A stretch of DNA of 17,766 nucleotides from positions 1-17,766 of the forward strand of contig NZ_LVCF01000002.1 of the NCBI RefSeq assembly GCF_001594145.1, read 5' to 3'. Position 1 is the stretch's first letter. Each line of letters starts with the position of its first letter. The notes beneath the pieces are model-generated. The model was not told where the DNA came from. It made no database searches and saw only the letters and a list, made by a program, of their open reading frames with translations. The position numbers were made by a program, and so were the translations under genes. Below, in pieces: positions 6,219 to 13,089 of the stretch. This stretch comes from Branchiibius sp. NY16-3462-2. Lineage in GTDB: Bacteria; Actinomycetota; Actinomycetes; Actinomycetales; Dermatophilaceae.

Positions 6219-7265
6219 GTGAAAGCGACTGTGTTGCATGCCCCCGGCGACGTCCGACTCGAAGAAGTTCCCGACCCGAAACTGGCAACCCCGCAGGACG
6301 CCATCGTCCGCGTGACCAAGGCCTGCGTGTGCGGTTCCGACCTCTGGTACTACCGCGGCGACAGCCCGCTCAAGAAGCCGATGCCGTTCGGCCACGAGTT
6401 CATCGGCGTGGTGGAGGAGATCGGCTCCGAGGTCAGTACCGTGCGACCCGGCGATTTCGTGATCGCGCCGTTCACCTTCTCGGACAACACCTGCCCAGCC
6501 TGCCGATCCGGTTTCCAGTCGGTGTGTGATCACGGCGGCGTGTGGGGTCGCAAGGACGCCGATGGCCGCGCGGTGGACGGCGGCCAGGGCGAGTTCGTCC
6601 GGGTGCCGCTGGCTGACGGCACCCTTGTGGTCGCAGGAGAGCACGACGCGGCGTTGGAACCGTCGCTGCTCACGCTCTCGGATGTGATGGGGACCGGTTG
6701 GCACGCAGCGACCTCCGCGAAGGTGAGTGAGGGAGACACGGTGGCCGTCGTCGGTGACGGCGCGGTGGGTCTGTGTGGCGTGATCTCGGCTGCGGCGAAG
6801 GGTGCCGGCCGGATCATCGTGATGTCCCGCAATGAGGAACGCACCCGGTTGGCCAAGGAGTTCGGCGCGACCGACGTCGTCGCCGAACGGGGCGAGGAGG
6901 GTGAGGCGGCGGTTCGCGAACTCACCGATGGCGTGGGCGTGGACGCCGTCCTCGAATGCGTGGGGACCGGTCAGTCGATGAACACAGCGTTCGCAATCGC
7001 CCGACCCGGGGCGACCGTGGGCTACGTCGGAGTGCCGCACGGGGTGGAGTTGCCGATCGGCAAAATGTTCAGCACCAACGTCGGCATCGCCGGTGGCGTC
7101 GCCCCGGTACGGCGCTATCTGCCGGACCTGATCGAGCTGGTTACCTCCGGGCAGATCAACCCCGGGCTGGTCTTCGACCTGACCTTGCCGTTGGCGCAGG
7201 TGGCCGAGGCGTACGCCGCGATGGACGAACGCCGGGCCATCAAGTCGCTGCTCGAGGTCGGCTGA
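6219..7265 (+). CDS. Zinc-dependent alcohol dehydrogenase (MDR family)
   Basis: The product is a 348-residue medium-chain dehydrogenase/reductase using NAD(P) and catalytic zinc. The catalytic zinc ligands appear in VCGSDLWYYRG (Cys38) and GHEFIG (His59, Glu60). The lobe that normally holds structural zinc has CPACRSGFQSVC, giving Cys92, Cys95 and Cys103 (C-x2-C-x7-C). The usual third Cys is a Gly, a pattern known in one subgroup of the family. The Rossmann motif GDGAVG is at 179-184. Substrate cannot be inferred. The stop overlaps the manA start by one base (TGATG), so the two genes form an operon. Their metabolic link is not obvious. Confidence 0.88.
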   Translation: MKATVLHAPGDVRLEEVPDPKLATPQDAIVRVTKACVCGSDLWYYRGDSPLKKPMPFGHEFIGVVEEIGSEVSTVRPGDFVIAPFTFSDNTCPACRSGFQSVCDHGGVWGRKDADGRAVDGGQGEFVRVPLADGTLVVAGEHDAALEPSLLTLSDVMGTGWHAATSAKVSEGDTVAVVGDGAVGLCGVISAAAKGAGRIIVMSRNEERTRLAKEFGATDVVAERGEEGEAAVRELTDGVGVDAVLECVGTGQSMNTAFAIARPGATVGYVGVPHGVELPIGKMFSTNVGIAGGVAPVRRYLPDLIELVTSGQINPGLVFDLTLPLAQVAEAYAAMDERRAIKSLLEVG

Positions 7266-8383
7266 TGTTCCGGTTGATCCCTCGCATCCAGCATTACGAC
7301 TGGGGTTCGTACGACGCGCTGCCGCGGCTGACCGGCCGCGCTCCGGGGGATCAGCCTGAGGCAGAGCTGTGGCTCGGTGCCCACGAGTCGGCACCGAGCG
7401 GCGTACCGGCAGACGACGGCGACACCGACCTCGCGGTGCTCTATGAAGCGAACCCGGAGGCGTTGGTCGGCGCAGACGCGGTGCGGCTCTTCAGTGGTCG
7501 GTTCCCGTTCCTGCTGAAGGTGCTGGCGCCGACGAAATCCCTTTCCATCCAATGCCATCCGAGCCGGGAGCAGGCGCTGGATGCCCCACCAGGGACCTAC
7601 GGGGACAACTGGCCCAAGCCGGAGGCGTTCGTCGCGATCACCCCGTTCGAGGCCTTCGCCGGGATGCGCGATTACGACGAGATCGTGACGCTGCTGACCG
7701 GTCTTGACGTGCCCGAGCTGTCCGCCATCGTCGAGTGGTCCAGCGGCCAGGACGAACCCGCCGTCGCGCTACTCGAGGCGTTGTTGGCATTGGATCTGTC
7801 CGTCCGAAACACGTTGGTGCGTAGCGTCCTTGGTGCAATCGCCGACCGTTCCGACGACCCTGCTTTCGCGGCCGTTCGCCGCGTCGCGCAGGACTTTCCC
7901 GGAGACATCGGACTCGTCGTACTTCTGGCCATGGAGTATCTGAGCGCGTCACCCGGTGACTACGTCTTCGTGCCCGCGGGTTGCCTGCACGCCTACCAGC
8001 AGGGGGTCGCCGTGGAGATCATGGCGAACTCCGACAACGTGATCCGGGCCGGATTGACCCCCAAAGCGATCAACGTCCCGGAGTTGTTGCGGATCGTGCG
8101 CCCACGCTCGCAGCCGACACGGCGCAGTGAGCCGGTCGGCCGGGTTCGCGACTACGGCACGGACACCGACTACTTCCACCTGTACGCCGTGGGGCCGGGT
8201 TCGCAGCATGAGGTCATCCCGGGTGCTGGGCCGCGAATCGTCCTGTCGTTGCAGGGTTCTTCAACAGTCCACTCGGGCGAGACCAGCTTCGACCTGTGTA
8301 GTGGTGACGCGGCATTCCTCACCCCCGGCGAGGAAGTGACCGTCGAAGGTGACGGCACGCTCTTTGTGGCGACGACCGGCTGA
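7265..8383 (+). CDS. manA: Mannose-6-phosphate isomerase, class I
   Basis: ManA interconverts fructose-6-phosphate and mannose-6-phosphate, feeding GDP-mannose for mannosylated lipids and glycans. The 372-residue product starts with the family motif IQHYDWGS. It has the zinc motif as SIQCHPS (94-100, Gln96 and His98), the zinc-ligand Glu in PKPEAF (Glu120), and the C-terminal AGCLHAYQQGVAVEIMANSD then NVIRAGLTPK with the remaining His and the catalytic Arg. Position 97 is Cys where Val is usual. ATG 7265 is coupled to the dehydrogenase stop. Longer in-frame starts lie inside that gene. No terminator follows before the decayed region. Confidence 0.95.
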   Translation: MFRLIPRIQHYDWGSYDALPRLTGRAPGDQPEAELWLGAHESAPSGVPADDGDTDLAVLYEANPEALVGADAVRLFSGRFPFLLKVLAPTKSLSIQCHPSREQALDAPPGTYGDNWPKPEAFVAITPFEAFAGMRDYDEIVTLLTGLDVPELSAIVEWSSGQDEPAVALLEALLALDLSVRNTLVRSVLGAIADRSDDPAFAAVRRVAQDFPGDIGLVVLLAMEYLSASPGDYVFVPAGCLHAYQQGVAVEIMANSDNVIRAGLTPKAINVPELLRIVRPRSQPTRRSEPVGRVRDYGTDTDYFHLYAVGPGSQHEVIPGAGPRIVLSLQGSSTVHSGETSFDLCSGDAAFLTPGEEVTVEGDGTLFVATTG

Positions 8384-8399
8384 CAGGGCCGCGACGCTA

Positions 8400-8790
8400 G
8401 CGAGCAACCCGCTTGTCGACCCGCGCAGCGGACAATAGCGTTGCGCGCGTCCCAGCCATGAGGCCAGTGCGAACCAGACAAGCACCGTGCACAACACCGA
8501 TGGCGAGGTGCGGCCGGTCAGGACGCCCAATGCATCGAGCGGGTTGAAGCGCTCGGAGTGGTTTCTGCCGAACCAGATCGATACCTACCCCGTGAGCAGG
8601 ATCGCCGCCATGAGAAGCGGAAACGCGCACAGCCGCCCCCACCGTCCCACCACCGGCCTAGTGTGCCACCGGTCCTTCGCCTGCCGGTGAACGTCCGGCG
8701 GCAGGAGCGAGTCGATAGTCTGCTGCGATGGAGGCGGCGCGCGACGGGTGACCTGCCCGGAATGAACGGACGCGGATTCTGGAGGGATCG
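8400..8790 (-). pseudogene. Probable small membrane-protein pseudogene with an in-frame TAG
   Basis: One minus-strand frame is open across this gap except for a single TAG at 8587-8585. Upstream of the TAG it reads GRWGRLCAFPLLMAAILLTG. Directly after it the same frame continues SIWFGRNHSERFNPLDALGV and then a second hydrophobic segment, SPSVLCTVLVWFALASWLG. Two membrane-like segments with polar flanks and mostly G/C third positions suggest a once-coding two-helix protein broken by a nonsense mutation. The frame stays open into the antisense of manA, so the true 3' end is probably lost too. Boundaries are approximate, and no family is recognised. A chance open frame in GC-rich DNA is the alternative. 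Confidence 0.4.
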
Positions 8791-8850
8791 AGGTTCTGCA
8801 GGTCGTTTCGACGGAATCTGACCTGCAAACGGTGAATCGCTCCAGAATCG
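8774..8850. repeat. Large imperfect inverted repeat (31-bp arms) downstream of the methyltransferase gene
   Basis: Arm 8774-8804 and the reverse complement of 8820-8850 match at 23 of 31 positions, around a 15-nt loop. The ends pair without a gap: GATTCTGGAG against CTCCAGAATC, and TGCAGGTC against GACCTGCA. Mismatches cluster in the middle. It begins 17 bp beyond the minus-strand stop at 8867, so it could act as a terminator for that gene, although no T-run follows on either strand. A decayed palindromic mobile unit is the alternative. Confidence 0.6.
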
Positions 8851-8866
8851 TCGCGGGCGAGAGGGT

Positions 8867-9649
8867 CTACGGCGCGACCGCTGACCAGGCAACGGTGAGT
8901 TCGCCCAGTCGCCAACGCGATTCGTCGTCCAACAACGGCCATCCACCCGACCGGAGCGCGAGTGCGGTCTGCCGGAAACGCTGCCGCGCGCCGTACGCCG
9001 AGTAGCCGGCTGACCGTGCCCAGGCACCGGAGAGGTCGCTCACGAAGGCGTGCACCCGCGACCCGGGAACGTTGTGGTGGATCAGCGCCTTCGGCAGGCG
9101 TTCGGCAACGATCGCCGGATCCTCCAGTCCGCTGAGCCGCAACGACACGGTCAACGACACCGGCCCGGAGCGGTCCAGCGAAACCCACGAAGCCACCCGG
9201 CCCAACTCATCGCAGGTGCCGTCGACGACGAGTCCGTCCGGATCCAGCCGGGACTGCATCAGCGACCAGGCGTCGGCGACTGCGGACTCGTCGTACTGGC
9301 GCAGCACGTTGAACGCCCGGATCACCCGCACCGTCCCCGGCACCGGGATCTCGAAACCGCCGACGGCGAACGACAGACCGGGCCGGGTCAACGGCAACGC
9401 CGCTTCCACCCGGTCCGGTGAGATCTCCAGACCGATCACTGACACCGACGACCGCACCGCCAGCAACCGATCAGACAGTTCGCGCGCGGTCACTCCGGAC
9501 GCGCCGTACCCCAGATCGATGACGGTCGGTGGGGGACCAGACCGCAGCCGCCACGCCTGGGGACCGGCCAGCCACCGGTCGCACCGGCGCAGCCGGTTCG
9601 GGTTGGTCGTACCCCGGGTGATCGCACCCACGGGACGCTTGGCTGGCAC
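8867..9649 (-). CDS. Class I SAM-dependent methyltransferase-like protein
   Basis: The 260-residue product has a Rossmann-type SAM-binding start. VIDLGYGASGVTARELSDRL (about 43-62) is motif I, with Gly-x-Gly-x-x-Gly replaced by Gly-Tyr-Gly-Ala-Ser-Gly. IGLEIS follows, with the acidic residue at the end of strand 2. The remaining half is not diagnostic and the substrate is unknown. A gene of this type divergent from mshA is common in actinobacteria. GTG 9649 is chosen because TACGCT lies 6 nt upstream, giving a leaderless start. It shares a 23-bp gap with mshA. It is followed by the hairpin at 8774-8850. Confidence 0.75.
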   Translation of the reverse strand: MPAKRPVGAITRGTTNPNRLRRCDRWLAGPQAWRLRSGPPPTVIDLGYGASGVTARELSDRLLAVRSSVSVIGLEISPDRVEAALPLTRPGLSFAVGGFEIPVPGTVRVIRAFNVLRQYDESAVADAWSLMQSRLDPDGLVVDGTCDELGRVASWVSLDRSGPVSLTVSLRLSGLEDPAIVAERLPKALIHHNVPGSRVHAFVSDLSGAWARSAGYSAYGARQRFRQTALALRSGGWPLLDDESRWRLGELTVAWSAVAP

Positions 9650-9655
9650 CGCTCC

Positions 9656-9665
9656 AGCGTAGGGT
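9656..9665. promoter_or_regulatory. Overlapping divergent -10 boxes for the methyltransferase gene and mshA
   Basis: The ten bases AGCGTAGGGT hold two -10 boxes. TACGCT on the minus strand (9661-9656) is 6 nt from GTG 9649. TAGGGT on the plus strand (9660-9665) is 7 nt from GTG 9673. They share the TA at 9660-9661. Both predicted transcripts are leaderless. Confidence 0.6.
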
Positions 9666-9672
9666 TTACCGG

Positions 9673-10920
9673 GTGGACATCCAGCGTGTGGCGATGCTGT
9701 CGGTACACACCTCGCCGCTGGAACAGCCGGGCACGGGGGATGCCGGCGGCCTGAACGTCTACGTCGTGGAGACGGCCCGCCGCCTGGCGCAGCGCGGTGT
9801 CGAGGTGGAGATCTTCACCCGGCGTACCTCGGCCAGCCTCGCCGATGAGGTGGTCCTTGCGCCCGGGGTGCTGGTGCGGCACGTCGACGCCGGCCCGTAC
9901 GAAGGGCTGCGCAAAGAGGACCTGCCCGCCCAGTTGTGTGCCTTCGCCGCCGAGGTCATGAGCCAGGTCGCCCGGCACCCGCACGGTCACTACGACCTGG
10001 TGCACTCCCACTACTGGCTCTCGGGTCAGGTGGGTTGGTTGGTCGCCGAGCGCTGGGGTGTCCCGCTCGCGCACACGATGCACACGATGGCGAAGGTGAA
10101 GAACGCCGCTCTGGCGCAAGGGGATACGCCCGAACCGCTCACCCGGATCGTCGGCGAGGAGCAGGTGGTCCGGGTCGCCGACGTGCTGGTCGCTAATACC
10201 CCGACCGAGGCCGGCGAGCTGATCGACCTATACGGCGCGGACCCCGCAAAGGTGCGTGTCATCGAGCCCGGCGTGGACCTGGCGACCTTCACTCCTGGTG
10301 CCGCCAGCGCTGCGCGGGGTCGAATCGATCTGCCCGTTGACGCCGATATCGTGCTGTTCGTCGGACGCATCCAACCCCTTAAGGCGCCGGACGTCCTCCT
10401 GCGAGCGATCGCGAATCTGCTTGCGCGAGAACCGCATCGGCGGGCCAACCTGATCGTGGGCGTCCTTGGCGGACCCAGCGGCAGCGGGCTGGAGCGGCCG
10501 CGTGCCTTGCAGCAGTTGGCCCGGGACCTGGGTATCGCGGACGTGGTGCAATTCGTGCCGCCGGTGTCGCGGGCCGGATTGGCCGACTGGTTCCGCGCCG
10601 CTGATCTGGTCGCGGTGCCCTCCCGGTCGGAGTCGTTCGGTCTGGTCGCCCTGGAGGCACTGGCCAGTGGCGCACCTGTGCTCGCAGCCGATGTCGGAGG
10701 CCTGCCCGGAGCCGTGGGCCCGGGCGGAAGGCTGGTCAACGGCCACGACCCCGCGGTCTGGGCCAGCGCCATCGCCGACCTACTGGACGACCCTGACCTG
10801 CGTAAAGAACTGAGTGAGGCGGGGATAGCGCACGCCGCCGCCCACGGCTGGGAACGTACGACGGACAACCTGTTCTCGGCGTACGTCGAGGCTGTGCACC
10901 ACAAGAGAGGGGCGCTGTGA
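9673..10920 (+). CDS. mshA: D-inositol-3-phosphate glycosyltransferase MshA (mycothiol synthesis)
   Basis: MshA transfers N-acetylglucosamine from UDP-GlcNAc to 1L-myo-inositol-1-phosphate, the first step of mycothiol synthesis. The 415-residue product is a GT-B fold, family-4 glycosyltransferase. The N-terminal domain has HTSPLEQPGTGDAGGLNVYV, the acceptor-side glycine-rich loop specific to MshA. It also has LVHSHYWLSGQVGW and PLAHTMHTMAKVKN. The C-terminal domain has LFVGRIQPLKAPDVLL and the sugar-nucleotide motif ESFGLVALEALASGAPVLAA. GTG 9673 follows a TAGGGT box by 7 nt. The stop overlaps the ybjN start by 4 bp (GTGA). Cytosolic. Confidence 0.96.
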   Translation: MDIQRVAMLSVHTSPLEQPGTGDAGGLNVYVVETARRLAQRGVEVEIFTRRTSASLADEVVLAPGVLVRHVDAGPYEGLRKEDLPAQLCAFAAEVMSQVARHPHGHYDLVHSHYWLSGQVGWLVAERWGVPLAHTMHTMAKVKNAALAQGDTPEPLTRIVGEEQVVRVADVLVANTPTEAGELIDLYGADPAKVRVIEPGVDLATFTPGAASAARGRIDLPVDADIVLFVGRIQPLKAPDVLLRAIANLLAREPHRRANLIVGVLGGPSGSGLERPRALQQLARDLGIADVVQFVPPVSRAGLADWFRAADLVAVPSRSESFGLVALEALASGAPVLAADVGGLPGAVGPGGRLVNGHDPAVWASAIADLLDDPDLRKELSEAGIAHAAAHGWERTTDNLFSAYVEAVHHKRGAL

Positions 10921-11420
10921 GCTCACCACAAGCCACCTACGACACCGTCGCTGCCTTCCTGGCCGCGAACGAGATCGACTGGGAGCCGGGCGCCCGCGAC
11001 TTCGAGTTGGTGGCCAACCTGCCGGGGGAGCGCAAACTCAAGACCGGCTGCTCCTTGCTCGTCGGCGAAACCGACCTGACGACAACGGCATTCGTCATCC
11101 GCAACGCGGATGAGAACCACGCCGAGTTCTACCGGTTCCTGCTGCGCAAGAACCTCAAGCTGCCCGGTCTGGCCTACGGTATTGACGGTGACGGCGACGT
11201 CTACGTCACCAGCCGCGTGCCGCTGGGCGGGGTCGATGACGAATACCTCGACCGCCTTCTGGGCGCGGTCCTCGCCGCTGCGGATGAGGTCTTCAACGAG
11301 CTGCTGGTGATCGGCTTCCGCACCTCGATGCAGAAGGAATGGGACTGGCGCATCTCACGTGGCGAGTCCACCCGCAACCTTGAGGCATTCCGCCACCTCC
11401 TGGACGGTGGGGCTCCCTAG
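10917..11420 (+). CDS. YbjN-domain protein (type III chaperone-like fold)
   Basis: The 167-residue acidic cytosolic protein has the YbjN/T3SC-like alpha-beta pattern. Recognisable segments are FVIRNADENHAEFYRFLLRK, LPGLAYGIDGDGDVYVTSRV, and a C-terminal helix with MQKEWDWRISRG. The molecular role is unknown. In Mycobacterium and Streptomyces the homologue also lies between mshA and the phosphoglycerate mutase gene, so conserved linkage is the best clue to its role. GTG 10917 overlaps the mshA stop and is preceded by AGAGAGGGG, a strong ribosome-binding site. Its TAG stop (11418-11420) forms the beginning of the gpmA -10 box. Confidence 0.85.
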   Translation: MSSPQATYDTVAAFLAANEIDWEPGARDFELVANLPGERKLKTGCSLLVGETDLTTTAFVIRNADENHAEFYRFLLRKNLKLPGLAYGIDGDGDVYVTSRVPLGGVDDEYLDRLLGAVLAAADEVFNELLVIGFRTSMQKEWDWRISRGESTRNLEAFRHLLDGGAP

Positions 11421-11423
11421 ACT
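11418..11423 (+). promoter_or_regulatory. gpmA -10 box overlapping the ybjN stop codon
   Basis: TAGACT begins with the ybjN TAG stop and ends 6 nt before the gpmA ATG at 11430. There is no Shine-Dalgarno before that ATG, so gpmA probably has its own leaderless transcript despite the 9-bp gap. Confidence 0.55.
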
Positions 11424-11429
11424 GGTCGT

Positions 11430-12173
11430 ATGACCTACACGTTGGTGCTGCTGCGGCACGGTGAGTCCGAATGGAACGCGCTGAACCTCTTCACCGGGTG
11501 GGTGGATGTCAGCCTCAGCGAGAAGGGCCGTGCCGAGGCCGCGCACGGTGGTGAGTTACTCATGTCCTCCGGTGTGCTACCGGACGTGGTGCACACCTCG
11601 CTGCTGCGGCGCGCGATCAACACCGCGAACATCGCCCTGGACGTCGCTAACCGGCACTGGATCCCGGTCCAGCGCAGTTGGCGGCTCAACGAGCGCCACT
11701 ACGGCGCACTGCAGGGCAAGGACAAGAAGGCGACGCTGGAGGAGTTCGGCGAGGAGCAGTTCATGACCTGGCGCCGGTCCTTCGACGTGCCGCCGCCGCC
11801 GATCGAGTTCGGTTCCAAGTACAGCCAGGACGGTGACCCGCGCTACGCCGACCTGGGCGATGACATGCCCCGCACCGAATGCCTCAAGGACGTCATCGCC
11901 CGTTTCCTGCCTTACTGGAACGAGGCGATCGTGCCCGACCTCCAGGCCGGCAAGACCGTGCTGGTCGCGGCCCACGGCAACAGCCTGCGGGCCATCGTCA
12001 AGCACCTCGACGGGATCTCCGATGAGGACATCGTCGGTTTGAACATCCCCACGGGCATGCCGCTGGTCTACCAGTTGGACGAGGACCTCAAACCCGTGAC
12101 CCCCGGTGGCGAATACCTCGACCCGGAGGCCGCGCGAGCCGCAGCGGAGGCCGTCGCCAACCAGGGACGCTGA
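11430..12173 (+). CDS. gpmA: 2,3-bisphosphoglycerate-dependent phosphoglycerate mutase
   Basis: This glycolytic enzyme interconverts 3- and 2-phosphoglycerate through a phosphohistidine. The 247-residue product carries LLRHGESEWN at 7-16, with the phospho-accepting His10. The second catalytic His is in AAHGNSLRA. WRLNERHYGALQGKDK and FTGWVDVSLSEKG are typical of the cofactor-dependent mutase branch rather than of generic histidine phosphatases. Length is normal for the family. It is followed 4 bp later by a perfect palindromic terminator shared with phoU. Confidence 0.97.
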   Translation: MTYTLVLLRHGESEWNALNLFTGWVDVSLSEKGRAEAAHGGELLMSSGVLPDVVHTSLLRRAINTANIALDVANRHWIPVQRSWRLNERHYGALQGKDKKATLEEFGEEQFMTWRRSFDVPPPPIEFGSKYSQDGDPRYADLGDDMPRTECLKDVIARFLPYWNEAIVPDLQAGKTVLVAAHGNSLRAIVKHLDGISDEDIVGLNIPTGMPLVYQLDEDLKPVTPGGEYLDPEAARAAAEAVANQGR

Positions 12174-12176
12174 TCA

Positions 12177-12216
12177 CGAAGAAGGAGCCCGGCCGATCGG
12201 CCGGGCTCCTTCTTCG
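12177..12216. terminator. Bidirectional terminator between gpmA and phoU
   Basis: These 40 bases are a perfect palindrome (CGAAGAAGGAGCCCGGCC, then GATC at 12195-12198 with its dyad centre between 12196 and 12197, then the mirror). It lies 4 bp after the gpmA stop and 11 bp past the phoU stop on the other strand. The stem ends in CTTCTTCG when read either way, giving a weak U-rich flank in both directions. Confidence 0.9.
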
Positions 12217-12227
12217 CTTGGCGGAGG

Positions 12228-12887
12228 TCAGTCGCCGATCTCGGCGTTGGGCCGACGACCGGTCACCAGGTAGACGATGCGGTAGGCCACCGAGGTCGCG
12301 TGGTCGCCGAACCGCTCGAAGTAGCGGCTGAGCAGCGTCGCGTCGATGGCCGCCTCGACCCCGCTGGAGTAGGACGGGTCGACCAGGATCCCGAAGATCT
12401 GCCGGTGCAACTCATCCAGTTCCTGGTCGCGCTTCTCGATCTCCTCGGCCGCCGTGACGTCCTTGTTCGCGATCGCTGCAGCGACCCGCTCGGCCAGGTC
12501 CTGGGTGATCTTCGACATCTGCACGAACGTTTCGCGCAGTTCCGGAGGTACGGCGTGGTCGGGGTAGCGCAGCCGCGCCACCTTGGCCAGGTGCTCGGCC
12601 AGGTCGCCCATCCGCTCGATACTGCTGGACATCTGCATGGCGGTGACCACCATGCGCAGGTCGGTCGCCACCGGCTGCTGGCGGGCGAGCAGGTCCACGG
12701 CGAGTTCATCGACCCGGTCACGGATCGCGTCGATATCGGTGTCGGAGGCGATGACACTCTCGGCGAGCTGCAGGTCAGCATCCAGCAGAGCGATCGTGGC
12801 GCGGCTCATGGCGGTGCCGACCAACGTGGCCATCTCGACCAGGTCGTCGGAGATGCGGTCGAGGTCCTCGTGGAATCCGGTGCGCAT
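12228..12887 (-). CDS. phoU: Phosphate signalling regulator PhoU
   Basis: PhoU links the Pst phosphate transporter to the phosphate sensor kinase and holds it inactive when phosphate is plentiful. The 219-residue all-helical product has two PhoU repeats. The first includes FHEDLDRISDDLVEMATLVG. The second includes FVQMSKITQDLAERV. Conserved metal-cluster segments appear as RDRVDELAVDLLARQQPVATDLR and SRYFERFGDHATSVAYRIVY. AAGAGGA precedes the ATG, so this gene, unlike its divergent neighbour senX3, has a normal leader. The PHO-box-like repeat at 12985-13017 points toward it. No pst genes are in the window. Confidence 0.96.
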   Translation of the reverse strand: MRTGFHEDLDRISDDLVEMATLVGTAMSRATIALLDADLQLAESVIASDTDIDAIRDRVDELAVDLLARQQPVATDLRMVVTAMQMSSSIERMGDLAEHLAKVARLRYPDHAVPPELRETFVQMSKITQDLAERVAAAIANKDVTAAEEIEKRDQELDELHRQIFGILVDPSYSSGVEAAIDATLLSRYFERFGDHATSVAYRIVYLVTGRRPNAEIGD

Positions 12888-12984
12888 GGGGTGTCCTCTT
12901 GTGTCGTGGCCCTACTGATGGTGGCACGTCGGTGGCGGGTGATGGCGCCTGCCTCACCCGCGTGCCGAGGTGACAGTCGCAGTA

Positions 12985-13017
12985 TCGCGTGAACGTAATT
13001 GGACCGGAAGGTGAACA
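12985..13017 (-). promoter_or_regulatory. PHO-box-like triple 11-bp direct repeat
   Basis: On the minus strand the units are GTTCACCTTCC, GGTCCAATTAC and GTTCACGCGAT, directly abutting with an 11-nt period. This is the architecture bound by PhoP/RegX3 regulators (GTTCACC-type units). The outer units are close to consensus and the middle one is weaker. It lies in the phoU-senX3 gap, 98 bp from the phoU ATG and 60 bp before the senX3 -10 box, where autoregulation by RegX3 is expected. Confidence 0.7.
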
Positions 13018-13076
13018 TCAGGCACCCGGGGGTTGCCCGGTGGGTTCTGAGTTGGCACCTGATCGTACGGCGTGCG

Positions 13077-13082
13077 TACATT
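13077..13082 (+). promoter_or_regulatory. senX3 -10 box (leaderless)
   Basis: TACATT ends 7 nt before GTG 13090. A TTGGCA at 13052-13057 could be the -35 element, with a long 19-nt spacer. If correct, this excludes the upstream in-frame GTG at 13072, which would lie before the transcription start. Confidence 0.55.
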
Positions 13083-13089
13083 GAGCGAC

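Noticed and set aside
6201..7394. A 397-codon minus-strand frame opposite the alcohol dehydrogenase
   Set aside because: His/Arg/Gly-rich shadow of an unambiguous MDR dehydrogenase gene.
8518..9027. A 169-codon minus-strand frame across the gap and the methyltransferase 3' end
   Set aside because: It is Arg/Ser/Gly-rich with no hydrophobic or domain pattern. It overlaps the well-supported methyltransferase gene in another frame, and the neighbouring frame with two hydrophobic segments is a better candidate.
13072..13074. GTG 13072 as the senX3 start
   Set aside because: It precedes the TACATT box used to predict the transcription start, and there is no Shine-Dalgarno. GTG 13090 fits leaderless spacing. 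The longer form is kept only as an alternative.
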